Assembly (NCBI RefSeq): GCF_000988205.1
Contig: NZ_LAYQ01000017.1
Span: forward strand, 20,042-84,041
From: Corynebacterium minutissimum
GTDB taxonomy: Bacteria; Actinomycetota; Actinomycetes; Mycobacteriales; Mycobacteriaceae
Length of the DNA stretch: 64,000 nucleotides
Direction of reading: 5' to 3'
A model generated the notes under the pieces. The model did not search any database. It had not been told where the DNA came from and saw only the letters and a program-made list of their open reading frames with translations. The position numbers and the translations under genes are program-made. Position 1 is the stretch's first letter. Every line of letters starts with the position of its first letter. Positions 49,616-59,940 of this stretch are shown here, piece after piece.

Positions 49616-51435
49616 CTAGGACTCCTTCCCTGCCTTGTCGCCCTGAGCGGCCTTGGCTGCCTTCTCCGGCTTGAAATCCACGCCGGTCTCCTTGCGCTGC
49701 TCGGCAGGGATGGTGCCCGGAGCATCGGTCAACGGGTCCACGCCGCCACCGGACTTCGGGAAAGCGATGACGTCACGAATGGAGTCGAAACCGCCCAGCA
49801 GGGAGACAATGCGGTCCCAACCGAACGCGATACCACCGTGCGGCGGGGCGCCAAACTGGAAAGCGTCGAGGAGGAAGCCGAACTTCTCCTGTGCTTCTTC
49901 CTCACCGATGCCCATAACGTCGAAGACACGCTTCTGCACGTCCTGGTCGTGGATACGGATAGATCCGCCGCCGATCTCGTTGCCGTTGCAGACGATGTCG
50001 TAGGCGTAGGCCAGCGCCTCACCTGGGTTCTCGTCGAAGCTGTCCAGATATTCCGGCTTCGGCGAGGTAAAGGCGTGGTGCACTGCCGTCCACTTGGAGT
50101 GGCCCAGAGCCACGTCGCCGGAGGCGGTGGCGTCAGCGGCAGGCTCGAACAGTGGTGCGTCCACAACCCAGGTGAAGGCCCAGTCGCCGTCTTTGATGAG
50201 ATCTAGCTTCTTTGCAATCTCACCGCGTGCTGCACCCAGAAGAGCGCGGGAAGACTTGGTGTCACCAGCTGCGAAGAAGATGGCGTCACCCGGCTTGGCA
50301 CCGACGTGCTCGGCAATGCCTCGCGCTCGGCATCAGTAATGTTCTTGGCCACCGGGCCGCCCAAGGTGCCGTCCTCAGCGATGGTGATGTAAGCCAGGCC
50401 CTTCGCACCGCGCTGCTTCGCCCATTCCTGCCACGCATCGAACTGACGGCGCGGCTGGGAGGCTCCGCCTTCCATGACGACAGCACCAACGTACTCGTTC
50501 TGGAACACGCGGAAAGTAGTGTCCTTGAAGAACTCGGTGCACTCGACGATCTTAATGTCGAAGCGCAGGTCCGGCTTATCGGATCCGTAGTACTTCATTG
50601 CGTCGGCATAGGTCATGCGCGGAATGGGCGTCTTGATCTCGTAGCCGATAAGCTTCCACAGGGCGGAGATAATTTCTTCCGCAAGAGCGATCACATCGTC
50701 CTGATCAACGAAGGACATTTCGACGTCGAGCTGCGTGAACTCCGGCTGACGGTCCGCGCGGAAGTCCTCATCGCGGTAGCAGCGAGCAATCTGGTAGTAA
50801 CGCTCCATGCCGGCCACCATGAGCAGCTGCTTAAACAGCTGCGGGGACTGTGGGAGTGCGTACCAGCTGCCCGGCTTGAGGCGGGCGGGCACGAGGAAGT
50901 CACGAGCGCCCTCCGGGGTGGAGCGGGTCAGGGTCGGGGTTTCGATTTCAGTGAAATCATGGCTATCCAGAACCTGGCGAGCGGCACGGTTAGCTGCCGA
51001 GCGCAGGCGCAAAGCCTCATGCTGGCGCTCCCGACGCAGATCGAGATAGCGGTACTTCAGACGGGTCTCCTCGCCGACCTCACCGGAGGAAGAAGGATCA
51101 TCGATCTGGAACGGCAGTGCTGCAGACTTGTTGAGCACTTCCAGATCCGTAACGTTGACCTCGATCTCACCGGAGGCCAGGTTCGCGTTAGCAGAACCCT
51201 CTGGACGGGGCTCCACCACGCCGGTGACCTTAACGCAGTATTCGGAGCGCAGATCATGGGCGCGCTCAGCAACCTCGGATTCACGGAAAACCACCTGGGC
51301 AACGCCGGAGCGATCACGCAGGTCAATGAAGATAACACCGCCATGGTCGCGACGGCGCGCCACCCAACCCGTCAGGGTGACGGTCTCCCCCGCCATCTCT
51401 TTGCGCAGTTCGCCTGCCAAATGTGTACGCAGCAC
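49616..51435 (-). CDS. aspS: Aspartate-tRNA ligase, interrupted by a one-base deletion in this sequence
   Basis: AspRS charges tRNA-Asp (many actinobacteria also charge tRNA-Asn with it). It starts [24 protein letters not shown] at GTG 51435. The N-terminal OB domain covers about residues 15-105. The class II core has [29 protein letters not shown], and the C-terminal motif 3 [14 protein letters not shown]. At about 50319-50320 the frame breaks: DAEREGIAEH is expected and GAGGGC appears as GAGGC. Restoring one G gives 606 residues, the usual length, ending at 49616. An essential gene, so a sequence error is likely. Confidence 0.92.
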
Positions 51436-51655
51436 TCTCGTTCAATCCCTTCTCATTGTTGACGCTCGCACCCACACACGCCACGCGTAGACAGCACGCG
51501 CCGAGGGATGCAAGAACTTGAACGGCCCAAGTCTACCGCCCGCACCGGACTTGCTCAGCTCTGGGGTAAACACCGAGCACCGCCGAACGTTGAGCGCTGG
51601 TACCCCCGCCTGACGCAGCTCCCCTCATCACACTCACATCACCGCCCGCATATGG

Positions 51656-51661
51656 CAAAAT
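51656..51661 (+). promoter_or_regulatory. Leaderless -10 box of the zinc metallopeptidase gene
   Basis: CAAAAT is followed by 7 nt and then ATG 51669; the first base deviates from the TANNNT pattern of the other sites, so this is the weakest of the set. Confidence 0.4.
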
Positions 51662-51668
51662 CTGGACC

Positions 51669-52562
51669 ATGACTTTCAAATCTGGTGCCAACTTTGATGG
51701 CAAGCGAGCAAGCTCCGGCGGCGGGGGCCGCGGCGGCATGATCGCTACCGGCGGAGGTATTGGCTCCCTCCTCCTCATTGGCCTCTACCTCTTACTCGGC
51801 GGCGATCCCGGCGCCATCACCGAAAGCAGCCCTCAGACCGACCAAACCCAGGTGGGTCCGGAGGAAAGCGGCGAAGACGCATTTGCGCACTGCCAAACTG
51901 CCGAAGACGGCAATAAGTACGACGATTGCCGCGTCATGTTCGCCGCCCAGTCCGTCGACAAGGTCTGGGCACGCGTACTGCCCGAGCAAGCAGGCATTGA
52001 CTACGTCGAGCCCGGCCGCGTCATCTTCAACAACACCACCATGTCCGGCTGTGGCCAAGCCTCCGGCGCCACGGGCCCGTTCTACTGCCCGGCCGATGAG
52101 TCCGCTTATTTTGACACCGCGTTCTTCGATCAGCTCCGCAACTTCGGTGGGGATAATGCACCTCTGGCACAGATGTATATCGTCGCCCACGAATTTGGCC
52201 ACCACATTCAGAAGCTAGAGGGCACGCTCAGCTTGTCCAATTACAACGAACCCGGTGAAGACTCCAACGCGGTGAAGATTGAGCTGCAGGCGGATTGCTA
52301 TGCCGGACTGTGGGCGCACTACGCCGACAAGGGCGAGGACGCTTTGCTCGAAACGATCACCGAACAGCAGGTAACCGACGCCGTCAACACTGCCCGCGCC
52401 GTGGGCGATGACAACATCCAGCGCCGCTCTGGCGGCGAGGTACGCCCCGATACCTGGACGCACGGCTCCTCCGAGGACCGAGCACAGTCCTTCCTCGCTG
52501 GGTATAATTCCGGCAAGATGGAGCAGTGCGATACTTTGGGTCGAGGCGTCTACCAGTCCTAA
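51669..52562 (+). CDS. Putative neutral zinc metallopeptidase (YpfJ-like)
   Basis: A 297-residue membrane-anchored protein. Residues 1-30 are cytoplasmic and Gly-rich, residues 31-44 (IGSLLLIGLYLLLG) are a membrane segment, and the rest is outside. The HExxH motif is in VAHEFGHHIQ (H174, E175, H178), and a third acidic ligand may be in IELQADCYAG (E/D). Six cysteines suggest disulfides. This family is widespread in actinobacteria, with unknown substrate. A GC hairpin at 52585-52603 follows. Confidence 0.85.
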   Translation: MTFKSGANFDGKRASSGGGGRGGMIATGGGIGSLLLIGLYLLLGGDPGAITESSPQTDQTQVGPEESGEDAFAHCQTAEDGNKYDDCRVMFAAQSVDKVWARVLPEQAGIDYVEPGRVIFNNTTMSGCGQASGATGPFYCPADESAYFDTAFFDQLRNFGGDNAPLAQMYIVAHEFGHHIQKLEGTLSLSNYNEPGEDSNAVKIELQADCYAGLWAHYADKGEDALLETITEQQVTDAVNTARAVGDDNIQRRSGGEVRPDTWTHGSSEDRAQSFLAGYNSGKMEQCDTLGRGVYQS

Positions 52563-52877
52563 TAGGCTCGATGAGCATTGCGGTGCGACCGACAAGCGGT
52601 CGCTCCACCCCCGAATGCGCTTCATTCGATGAAGTTTAAATTCAAATCCACACCCTGTTTACCTGCAGTCCACCTTGATGCTTTACGATGGCTTGGTTCC
52701 CGCCGGACCGTGGTGGGATCCGCTCTGTCTTTGAAAACATTAAAGAACTGTGCGTGATGCCATCTCTGCACTGCGGCAGGCACAACACACCACTCGTCGT
52801 GCCATTTGGATTCCCGTGCCTGCACCCGCTCGCACCGCCTCATCGCGCAGCGTTCTCTTCGTGAAAGGAACGACGTT
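52563..52877. other. Intergenic region upstream of the phosphate transporter, about 315 bp
   Basis: The left end holds the hairpin GCGACCG / CGGTCGC (52585-52603, 7 bp, no T-run), a weak terminator for the peptidase gene. The middle (52620-52660) is A/T-rich and may contain the promoter of the pit gene. No clear PhoP-type repeats were seen. Nothing codes here. Confidence 0.5.
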
Positions 52878-54488
52878 TTGAGCACCGCCACGCCGACGAT
52901 GCCTGATCTCGAAACGATGAATGGTAAGAACAAGGACTGGATTTGGCACTTGTTCTTCGGCGCCATCACCGCTGTTACTCTTGTCCTCTTCATCATTTGG
53001 GGCAACGGAGAGGTTGCTGAGGGCGCTAACAAGATCGTCCTTGTTACCGCGATCATCTTCGCCGTATTCATGGCCTTCAACATTGGTGGCAATGACGTCG
53101 CCAACTCTTTCGGTACCTCCGTGGGTGCGGGAACCCTCTCTATGAAGCAGGCCCTCGCTGTTGCGGCGGTTTTTGAGGTATCCGGCGCGATCCTCGCCGG
53201 CGGCGAGGTTACCGACACCGTCCGCTCCGGCATTGTGGACCTCGACGCCATTGACGGGCTCGACCCCATGGAGTTCGTCTACATCATGATGGCGTCGCTG
53301 CTCGGCGCTGCCATCTGGCTGCTCGTCGCTACCCGCATGGGCTGGCCGGTTTCTACGACCCACTCCATCGTCGGCGGTATCGTCGGCGCCGCGCTGACCG
53401 TCGGCTTCGTCACCGGCAAGGGCGGAATGGACATGGTGCAGTGGGGCGGCATTGGCACCATTGCTTTCTCCTGGGTACTTTCACCAGTTCTTGGCGGTGT
53501 TGCCGCTTACCTGCTGTTTAGGTGGATTAAGGCTTCCATCCTCGTCTACAACGACGCCGCAGACGAGCGTCTGCGCGACATCAAGGTTCGCCGCGCTGAG
53601 CTGCGCAAGGAGCACAAGACCCGCTTCGAGCGCATGAACGAGCTGCAGCAGATTTCCTACACCAACGCCATGGCCCGTGATGCCGCCCTCACCGCGGAAG
53701 ATGATTACGATCCAGAGGCGCTCGAGTCCGACTACTACCGAGATTTGCACAACCTCAACAAGGATCTCGAGGACGTCAACGCGCACCGCGCACTAGAGAA
53801 CTGGGTCCCGCTGCTGGCAGCATTGGGCGCTGTTATCATCTCCGCGATGATGCTCTTCAAGGGCCTCAAGAACACCGGCGTTGACTTCTCCACACTTGAG
53901 AACCTCCTTGTCATGGGCATGGTAGGTGCCGTGGTCTGGATGGCCGTCTTCATCTTCGCCCGCTCTCTGAAGAAGAAGTCCCTGTCCCGCTCCACCTTCC
54001 TCCTCTTCTCTTGGATGCAGGTCTTCACCGCCTCCGCCTTCGCGTTCTCGCACGGCTCGAACGACATCGCCAACGCCATCGGCCCCTTCGCCGCCGTCTT
54101 CGATGTCCTGCAGACCAACCGGATTTCTGACGAAGTCACCGTCCCGCTGCCGGTCATGGTGGCTATGGGCATTGCCCTCGTTTCTGGCCTGTGGTTCATC
54201 GGCCGCTTCGTTATCCAGACCGTCGGTTCCGGCCTGACCCAGATGCACCCCTCCTCCGGTTTCGCCGCTGAGCTGGCTGCCGCTGCCGTTGTCATGGCAG
54301 CCTCCCTCCTAGGCCTCCCGGTTTCCTCGACGCACATCCTCATCGGTGCTGTCCTTGGCGTCGGCATCGTCAACCGCGCTGCTAACTGGAACCTGATGAA
54401 GCCCATCGCCCTCGCATGGGTCATCACTCTCCCAGCCGCCGCTGCCATCGCAGCTGTGACGGTCTCCATCCTGCGCGTCGTGTTCTAG
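52878..54488 (+). CDS. pit: Low-affinity inorganic phosphate transporter, Pit family
   Basis: A 536-residue multi-pass transporter, which imports metal-phosphate driven by protons. The start TTG 52878 has AAAGGA 7-8 nt upstream; the longer frame to 52806 lacks support. Two copies of the PHO4 repeat are visible: [27 protein letters not shown] and [37 protein letters not shown] and [16 protein letters not shown] mark the same repeat ends. About ten helices; a charged cytoplasmic loop covers residues 220-310. A terminator follows. Confidence 0.95.
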   Translation: MSTATPTMPDLETMNGKNKDWIWHLFFGAITAVTLVLFIIWGNGEVAEGANKIVLVTAIIFAVFMAFNIGGNDVANSFGTSVGAGTLSMKQALAVAAVFEVSGAILAGGEVTDTVRSGIVDLDAIDGLDPMEFVYIMMASLLGAAIWLLVATRMGWPVSTTHSIVGGIVGAALTVGFVTGKGGMDMVQWGGIGTIAFSWVLSPVLGGVAAYLLFRWIKASILVYNDAADERLRDIKVRRAELRKEHKTRFERMNELQQISYTNAMARDAALTAEDDYDPEALESDYYRDLHNLNKDLEDVNAHRALENWVPLLAALGAVIISAMMLFKGLKNTGVDFSTLENLLVMGMVGAVVWMAVFIFARSLKKKSLSRSTFLLFSWMQVFTASAFAFSHGSNDIANAIGPFAAVFDVLQTNRISDEVTVPLPVMVAMGIALVSGLWFIGRFVIQTVGSGLTQMHPSSGFAAELAAAAVVMAASLLGLPVSSTHILIGAVLGVGIVNRAANWNLMKPIALAWVITLPAAAAIAAVTVSILRVVF

Positions 54489-54526
54489 TCTCAACACAAC
54501 ACGCGCACAGGGCATCGTACCCAGTC

Positions 54527-54574
54527 GCCGCGAGTCTCCTGCCGCCTCGGGATACTCGCGGCTTCTTTGTTTTC
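54527..54574 (+). terminator. Intrinsic terminator of pit
   Basis: A perfect 9-bp stem GCCGCGAGT / ACTCGCGGC with an 18-nt loop is followed by TTCTTTGTTTT, 38 bases after the stop. Confidence 0.85.
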
Positions 54575-54612
54575 TCTGTCCACCAGCGACCACTGGGGTT
54601 TGAGAGCACCCG

Positions 54613-54618
54613 TACACT
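54613..54618 (+). promoter_or_regulatory. Leaderless -10 box of the HEPN-like/CBS gene
   Basis: TACACT is followed by 8 nt and then ATG 54627. Confidence 0.45.
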
Positions 54619-54626
54619 GGGACGGC

Positions 54627-55349
54627 ATGAGCGATAACTCCCTGGCCAGATTCTTTTCCGCATTCAACGACATTGAGCAGTTTCTCCGCCAGGCCGTCGG
54701 GGCCAAGAACTCCGACTCCTTCTGGTGGATTGTCGACCGCGCACACGACAAACACCTGCTCAGCAAGCGCCAGGCAGAGCAGCTCAAGGACTTAGGTAAT
54801 CTGCGCAACGCCATCGCCCACGGCCGCTATTTCGACGGCGAGCCCATCGCTACCCCGCACCCACAGGTGCTGGCGCAGCTAGAGAACCTCCAGCGGCTTC
54901 TTACAGATCCGCCCACGGCACAGTCCTTACTCGCCAACCGTGAGGTCACCACACTTGGCCCCGATACCCCGATCATGGAGGCTCTCCGGCTCATTAATAG
55001 GACCGGCTATTCGCAGATCCCGATTTATGATTCCGGCGCTTACCAAGCCCTCCTCACGACCAATGTCATCGCCCGCTGGGTCGCAGCAGATTTGGGAGAC
55101 GATGGTGTGGTCAACGCGGCGTCGATTAGCGCCGTTCTAGAGTTTGCAGAGAAGAAGGACAGGGCCGAGTTCCTTCCCCGCAACACCAGTGCGCAAGAGG
55201 TCATCGATGCCCTCACCGAACCCGCGGCGGACGGCACGCATCCTAGTGCGGTTCTCCTTACCGAGCAGGGCAAGCCTTCGCAGCGCCCGCTCGCCATCGC
55301 AACGCCAGCGGATCTTGCAGTCTTGGTCGACGCCCTTGAGTGGGAATAA
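54627..55349 (+). CDS. HEPN-like domain fused to CBS domains
   Basis: A 240-residue protein. Residues 1-90 are all-helical and end with KDLGNLRNAIAHGRYF, which holds R-x4-H (R60, H65), the sequence mark of HEPN domains. Residues 96-160 form a CBS motif: REVTTLGPDTPIMEALRLINRTGYSQIPIYDSGAYQALLTT. A second, weaker CBS-like half covers 185-240. CBS pairs usually sense adenine nucleotides. HEPN domains are often RNases or protein-binding modules, but no RNase role is shown. The start ATG 54627 is chosen over the upstream frame because of the -10 box. The gene stands alone between pit and the luciferase pair. Confidence 0.7.
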   Translation: MSDNSLARFFSAFNDIEQFLRQAVGAKNSDSFWWIVDRAHDKHLLSKRQAEQLKDLGNLRNAIAHGRYFDGEPIATPHPQVLAQLENLQRLLTDPPTAQSLLANREVTTLGPDTPIMEALRLINRTGYSQIPIYDSGAYQALLTTNVIARWVAADLGDDGVVNAASISAVLEFAEKKDRAEFLPRNTSAQEVIDALTEPAADGTHPSAVLLTEQGKPSQRPLAIATPADLAVLVDALEWE

Positions 55350-55394
55350 TTACCCGGCTAAACTTTGTTGACATGTCACAGAGAGGAGTATGGC

Positions 55395-56501
55395 ATGCAA
55401 TTTGGAGTCTTTAGCATCGGTGATGTCACGCAAGATCCCACCACCGGTCGCACCCCCACCGAGGCCGAGCGCATCCGCGCTATGACAGAAATCGCCCTCA
55501 AGGCAGAGGAGGTGGGCCTCGACGTCTTCGCCACCGGCGAGCACCACAACCCACCCTTCGTCCCGTCCGCACCCACCACCCATCTGGCCTACATCGCGGC
55601 GCAGACGAAGAACCTGCACCTCTCCACTGCCACCACGCTGATCACCACCAACGACCCCGTCCGGCTTGCAGAGGACTACGCTTTTCTCCAGCACCTGGCT
55701 GACGGGCGCATCGATCTCATGTTGGGCCGCGGTAACACCGGTCCGGTTTACCCGTGGTTTGGCAAAGATATCCGCGAAGGTATCCCTCTGGCGGTGGAGA
55801 ACTACCACCTGTTGCGCCGCCTGTGGCGCGAACCGGTCGTGACCTGGCAAGGAAAATTCCGCACCCCGCTACAGGGATTCACCGCCACACCGGCGCCGCT
55901 CGACGGTATCCCGCCCTTCGTCTGGCACGGCTCTATCCGTTCCCCACAGATTGCCGAACAGGCGGCCTATTACGGCGATGGTTTCTTCCACAACAACATC
56001 TTCTGGAACAAGGAACACACCGCGAAGATGGTGAGCCTCTACCGCAACCGCTACGAATCCTACGGTCATGGTCGCGGGGATCAGGCCATCGTGGGCCTCG
56101 GCGGGCATGTCTTCATCGGGTCTACCGAGCAGGAGGCGAAGGATTTCTTCCGCCCCTACTTCGACAACGCCCCGGTCTACGGCCAAGGCCCTTCCTTAGA
56201 AGAATTCACCGCACAAACCCCACTGACGGTAGGCACGGTGGAGCAGGTCGTAGAACGAACCCTGCAGTTCGCCGACTGGGTGGGCGACTATCAGCGCCAG
56301 CTCTTCCTTATCGATCATGCCGGCCTTCCGCAAGAGGTGGTGCTAGCGCAGATTGAGATTCTGGGTACGCAGGTCGTCCCTGAGCTGCGCCGGCGCTTTG
56401 AGGAGCGCCGCCCAGATCATGTACCTTCTGACCCGCCAACGCACGCCACGCTCGGTAGTTATGAACCACACGCGTTGGTCAACCCTGGAGAGGAGAAGTA
56501 G
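55395..56501 (+). CDS. CE1758-family FMN-dependent luciferase-like monooxygenase
   Basis: A 368-residue flavin monooxygenase of the LLM class. It begins MQFGVFSIGDVTQDPTTGRTPTEAER with a GAGGAG ribosome site 6 nt before ATG 55395. TIM-barrel marks include GLDVFATGEHHNPPFVPSAP and RLAEDYAFLQHLADGRIDLMLGRG, and ASPVxWHGS-like PPFVWHGSIRSPQ. Family knowledge: CE1758-type enzymes act with a dedicated FMN reductase (CE1759 type), which is exactly the next gene, 1 nt later. The natural substrate is unknown. Confidence 0.88.
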   Translation: MQFGVFSIGDVTQDPTTGRTPTEAERIRAMTEIALKAEEVGLDVFATGEHHNPPFVPSAPTTHLAYIAAQTKNLHLSTATTLITTNDPVRLAEDYAFLQHLADGRIDLMLGRGNTGPVYPWFGKDIREGIPLAVENYHLLRRLWREPVVTWQGKFRTPLQGFTATPAPLDGIPPFVWHGSIRSPQIAEQAAYYGDGFFHNNIFWNKEHTAKMVSLYRNRYESYGHGRGDQAIVGLGGHVFIGSTEQEAKDFFRPYFDNAPVYGQGPSLEEFTAQTPLTVGTVEQVVERTLQFADWVGDYQRQLFLIDHAGLPQEVVLAQIEILGTQVVPELRRRFEERRPDHVPSDPPTHATLGSYEPHALVNPGEEK

Positions 56502-57179
56502 ATGCGGTCACTCGTCGTCATTACGGCTGGGTTGTCATCGCCGTCCTCGACGCGCGCGCTTGCCGACGCCCTCTCGGCCGCCACCTCCGCCCACGTCACC
56601 GCGCGGGGCGAAGGCACCGACATCACCGTCGTCGAGCTCCGGGACCTCGCGAGCGAGCTAGCTGAGGCCATGACCAACTGGGTTTCGCCCACGCCCCGTC
56701 TCACCGCGGCACAGTCCGCGGTGCTGGATGCCGACGGCCTCATCGCGGTCAGTCCCGTGTTCCAGGGCAGTTACTCGGGTCTGTTCAAGATGTTCTTCGA
56801 CACCTTGGAGCCACATTCCCTGGAGGGGCTTCCAACCCTCATCGCGGCCACGGGCGGCTCCAGCCGTAACGCCTTGGTGTTGGATTATGCCCTGCGCCCA
56901 CTACTCAATTACCTGCATGCCACGGTGGTCCCCACCGGCATCTTCCAGGCCACGGAGGACTTTGGCACCGCTGAGGGCGCGCGCAATGAAAAGCGCATCG
57001 AGCGCGCCGCTGGGGAGTTGGCGGACCTCATGGTGCGCCCGCTCGACCGCGTAGCTGGCCTTGCCGGCCCTCTCGGCGAACCGCAGGACACACACCAGGG
57101 TTCTGCTGGGCAGGCACCGGATTCGGAATCAGGGGGCTTCCGCGAACTCCTGTCCCGCCACGACGGCCAACCGGGCTAA
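56502..57179 (+). CDS. CE1759-family NAD(P)H-dependent FMN reductase
   Basis: A 225-residue flavodoxin-fold reductase. It has LVVITAGLSSPSSTRALADALS (FMN phosphate loop) and DGLIAVSPVFQGSYSGLFKMFFDTLEP, the family's flavin-binding core. The last 35 residues are a polar, probably flexible tail. The ATG directly follows the monooxygenase stop, so translation is coupled. The reductase should hand reduced FMN to the luciferase-like partner. Confidence 0.88.
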   Translation: MRSLVVITAGLSSPSSTRALADALSAATSAHVTARGEGTDITVVELRDLASELAEAMTNWVSPTPRLTAAQSAVLDADGLIAVSPVFQGSYSGLFKMFFDTLEPHSLEGLPTLIAATGGSSRNALVLDYALRPLLNYLHATVVPTGIFQATEDFGTAEGARNEKRIERAAGELADLMVRPLDRVAGLAGPLGEPQDTHQGSAGQAPDSESGGFRELLSRHDGQPG

Positions 57180-57200
57180 GCAACGACTGGGGGCGCTCGG

Positions 57201-57206
57201 TACTAT
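57201..57206 (+). promoter_or_regulatory. Candidate -10 box for sdaA
   Basis: TACTAT lies 45 nt before the sdaA ATG, leaving a short leader that holds a strong AAGGAGG ribosome site. No good -35 seen. Confidence 0.4.
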
Positions 57207-57251
57207 CGTAAGGCGTAACTTATTTAACGCTTCTAAGGAGGTTTAACCCCC

Positions 57252-58661
57252 ATGACAATTAGCGTGACCGACATCTTCTCGATCGGCATCGGTCCCTCCT
57301 CCTCCCACACCGTGGGCCCCATGCGTGCTGCTAAGGCCTTCCTCGAGACCCTTGAGCAACACCCAGCAAAGGTCCACATCGAACTGCGTGGCTCCTTGTC
57401 CGCTACCGGCCGTGGACACGCTACGGACCGGGCCGTCATTCTAGGCCTCGCCGGTTGGGATCCGCTCTCCGTTCCGCTCGATGCTGAGCCACGCGCCGAT
57501 GCCTTCATCCCTACCGAGGGCAGCATCAGCGGCCCGGCAGGTGAGGTGGAATACAGCATCGAATTCAACAACGAGCCGGTGCCCGAGCACCCGAACTGCC
57601 TCATTTTCACTGCCTGGGACGAAGACGGCTCCATCCTCGCCGAGAACGCGGAGTATTTCTCCGTCGGTGGCGGATTTATCCTGTCCCGCAAAGAGTTTGA
57701 TGCCCAGCTGCAGACGGAAAGCGGTGTCCCCGCTGGCGTCGCAGCAGCCACCGCCGAGGACGTTGTCCCCTATGAGTTCCAGTCAGGCGAGCACCTGCTT
57801 CACCTCTGCGCTGCCAATGACATGGCCATTTGGGAGATCGTTGCGGCGAACGAGGCTGTGCTTCACCGCGACGAGGGCGGTCTCGACTACGTCTACCAGC
57901 ACCTCGACCTTGTGTGGGACATTATGCGCGAATGCGTGACCGAGGGAATCTCCACCAAGGGAATCTTGCCCGGTGGCCTGCGCGTCAACCGCCGCGCGCC
58001 GCAGATGTACCAACAGTTGTTGGCCAAGCAGGACGACGAATCCTGTGGCTTCTCTGCGATGGAGTGGGTAAACCTCTACGCGCTCGCCGTCAACGAGCAG
58101 AATGCCGCCGGCGGCCGCGTCATCACGGCGCCGACGAATGGTGCTTGTGGCATCATCCCGGCAGTGCTCCATTATGCCCGCGACTTCATGGCGGACTTCA
58201 CGCGCGCCGATGCCCGCCGCTACCTGCTGACCGCGGGTGCCGTTGGCATCATCATCAAGTCCAATGCCTCCATTTCAGGCGCCGAGGTGGGCTGCCAGGG
58301 TGAGGTAGGCTCCGCCTCCTCCATGGCGGCGGCCGGCATGGCCGAACTGCTTGGGGGAACTCCGGAGCAGGTAGAGAATGCTGCCGAGATCGCGCTTGAG
58401 CACAACCTCGGCTTGACCTGCGACCCGGTCGGCGGCCTCGTGCAGATTCCCTGCATCGAGCGCAACGCCATCGGTGCCGTCAAGTCCATCAACGCCGCAC
58501 GCCTAGCCCGCATGGGCGAGGGAACGCACCACGTTACCCTCGATAACGCGGTACGCACGATGGCCGAAACGGGGCGCGACATGCTCTCCAAGTACAAGGA
58601 GACCTCGCTCGGTGGCCTAGCGAAGACGATGGGCTTCACCGTCTCCCAGGTGGAGTGCTAA
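57252..58661 (+). CDS. sdaA: L-serine ammonia-lyase, iron-sulfur type, single chain
   Basis: SdaA deaminates L-serine to pyruvate and ammonia, using a 4Fe-4S cluster. The 469-residue protein begins [30 protein letters not shown], with the SSHT motif, and contains both beta (residues 1-165) and alpha (190-469) regions in one chain. Cluster cysteines are in [23 protein letters not shown] and IPCIERNA. The strong TAAGGAGG ribosome site contrasts with the leaderless neighbours. Its last 4 bases overlap the end of hisS on the other strand. Confidence 0.96.
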   Translation: MTISVTDIFSIGIGPSSSHTVGPMRAAKAFLETLEQHPAKVHIELRGSLSATGRGHATDRAVILGLAGWDPLSVPLDAEPRADAFIPTEGSISGPAGEVEYSIEFNNEPVPEHPNCLIFTAWDEDGSILAENAEYFSVGGGFILSRKEFDAQLQTESGVPAGVAAATAEDVVPYEFQSGEHLLHLCAANDMAIWEIVAANEAVLHRDEGGLDYVYQHLDLVWDIMRECVTEGISTKGILPGGLRVNRRAPQMYQQLLAKQDDESCGFSAMEWVNLYALAVNEQNAAGGRVITAPTNGACGIIPAVLHYARDFMADFTRADARRYLLTAGAVGIIIKSNASISGAEVGCQGEVGSASSMAAAGMAELLGGTPEQVENAAEIALEHNLGLTCDPVGGLVQIPCIERNAIGAVKSINAARLARMGEGTHHVTLDNAVRTMAETGRDMLSKYKETSLGGLAKTMGFTVSQVEC

Positions 58662-59935
58662 ACCAGCTGACGAAGCTGCTTGACGACGTCCCCCACGGGG
58701 ACGTCGTGCTGCTCGTGCGCGCGAAGATCCTTGAGCGCCACGGTGCCGGCCTCTAGCTCTTGGTCACCGAGGACGAGGGCGAAACGCGCGTTAGCGCGGT
58801 CAGCGCCCTTCATTGCGCCCTTGAGGCCGCGGTCACCGAAGGACATGTCCGCGGAAATACCGGCCTTGCGGAGGTCATCAATGATGCTGACCATCTTCTT
58901 CTTTGCCGCAGCGCCCAAAGCAACGCCATAAACGGCCACGCGCTCTTCGACGCCGTCGAGCTCCACGCCCTCGGCTTCCAGGGCCAAAACCGTGCGGTCC
59001 ACTCCGAGGCCGTAGCCGATACCGGACAACTCCTGTCCGCCGAGCTGAGCCATGAGCCCGTCGTAGCGGCCGCCGCCGCCAATGCCGGACTGCGCGCCGA
59101 GGCCATCGTGGACGAATTCGAAACAGGTCTTCGTGTAGTAATCGAGACCGCGGACCATGCGCGGGTTGATGGTGTAGGGCACGCCCATGTCATCGAGCAG
59201 GCCAGTGACCGTCTCAAAGTGCTCGCGGCACTCGGCATTGAGGTGGTCGAGCATCAGGGGGGCGTCGACAAGCTGCTCCTGGACTTCCGGGCGCTTGTCA
59301 TCGAGCACGCGCAGCGGGTTCAGCTCCGCGCGGGCCCTGGTTTCTTCGTCTAGATCCAGCTTGAACAGGAACTCCTGCAGCTTCTCGCGGTAGGCCGGGC
59401 GGCAGTCGTGGTCACCCAAGCTGGTCAGCTCAAGGCGGAATTGGCTCAGGCCTAGGCTGCGGTAGGAGCGATCCGCCAAGGCAATGATCTCTGCGTCCAG
59501 CGCCGGATCATCCACGCCGATGGCCTCCACTCCGACCTGCTGCAGCTGGCGATAGCGGCCCGCCTGCGGGCGCTCGTAGCGGAAGAAAGGACCATAGTAG
59601 TTCAGCTTGACCGGCAGTTGGCCGCGGTCGAGGTTGTGTTCAATGACCGCACGCATGACACCAGCGGTGCCTTCTGGGCGCAGTGTCACGGAACGATCGC
59701 CACGATCGGCAAAGGTGTACATTTCCTTGGACACGACATCCGTGGACTCCCCCACTCCGCGGGCGAACAACGAGGTGTCCTCGAAGATTGGGAGTTCGAT
59801 GTGTTGGAAGCCGGACAGGTGTGCCTGGTGCACGAAGGTGTCGCGCACCTTGGCAAAGATGGCCGATTGCGGCGGGACGTAGTCCGGCACACCTTTAGGC
59901 GCGGACAGGGCTTTGAACTGCTTCTTATCACTCAC
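58658..59935 (-). CDS. hisS: Histidine-tRNA ligase
   Basis: HisRS charges tRNA-His. The 425-residue protein has class II motif 1 near [20 protein letters not shown], motif 2 [18 protein letters not shown] and [14 protein letters not shown], His[16 protein letters not shown], and motif 3 [18 protein letters not shown]. The C-terminal anticodon-binding domain ends VVKQLRQLV. Start GTG 59935, 5 nt after the MBL-fold stop. A TACTCT box lies 7 nt before it, so both readthrough and a leaderless transcript are possible. AAAGGG nearby could also act as ribosome site. Confidence 0.96.
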   Translation of the reverse strand: MSDKKQFKALSAPKGVPDYVPPQSAIFAKVRDTFVHQAHLSGFQHIELPIFEDTSLFARGVGESTDVVSKEMYTFADRGDRSVTLRPEGTAGVMRAVIEHNLDRGQLPVKLNYYGPFFRYERPQAGRYRQLQQVGVEAIGVDDPALDAEIIALADRSYRSLGLSQFRLELTSLGDHDCRPAYREKLQEFLFKLDLDEETRARAELNPLRVLDDKRPEVQEQLVDAPLMLDHLNAECREHFETVTGLLDDMGVPYTINPRMVRGLDYYTKTCFEFVHDGLGAQSGIGGGGRYDGLMAQLGGQELSGIGYGLGVDRTVLALEAEGVELDGVEERVAVYGVALGAAAKKKMVSIIDDLRKAGISADMSFGDRGLKGAMKGADRANARFALVLGDQELEAGTVALKDLRAHEQHDVPVGDVVKQLRQLV

Positions 59936-59940
59936 GCCCT

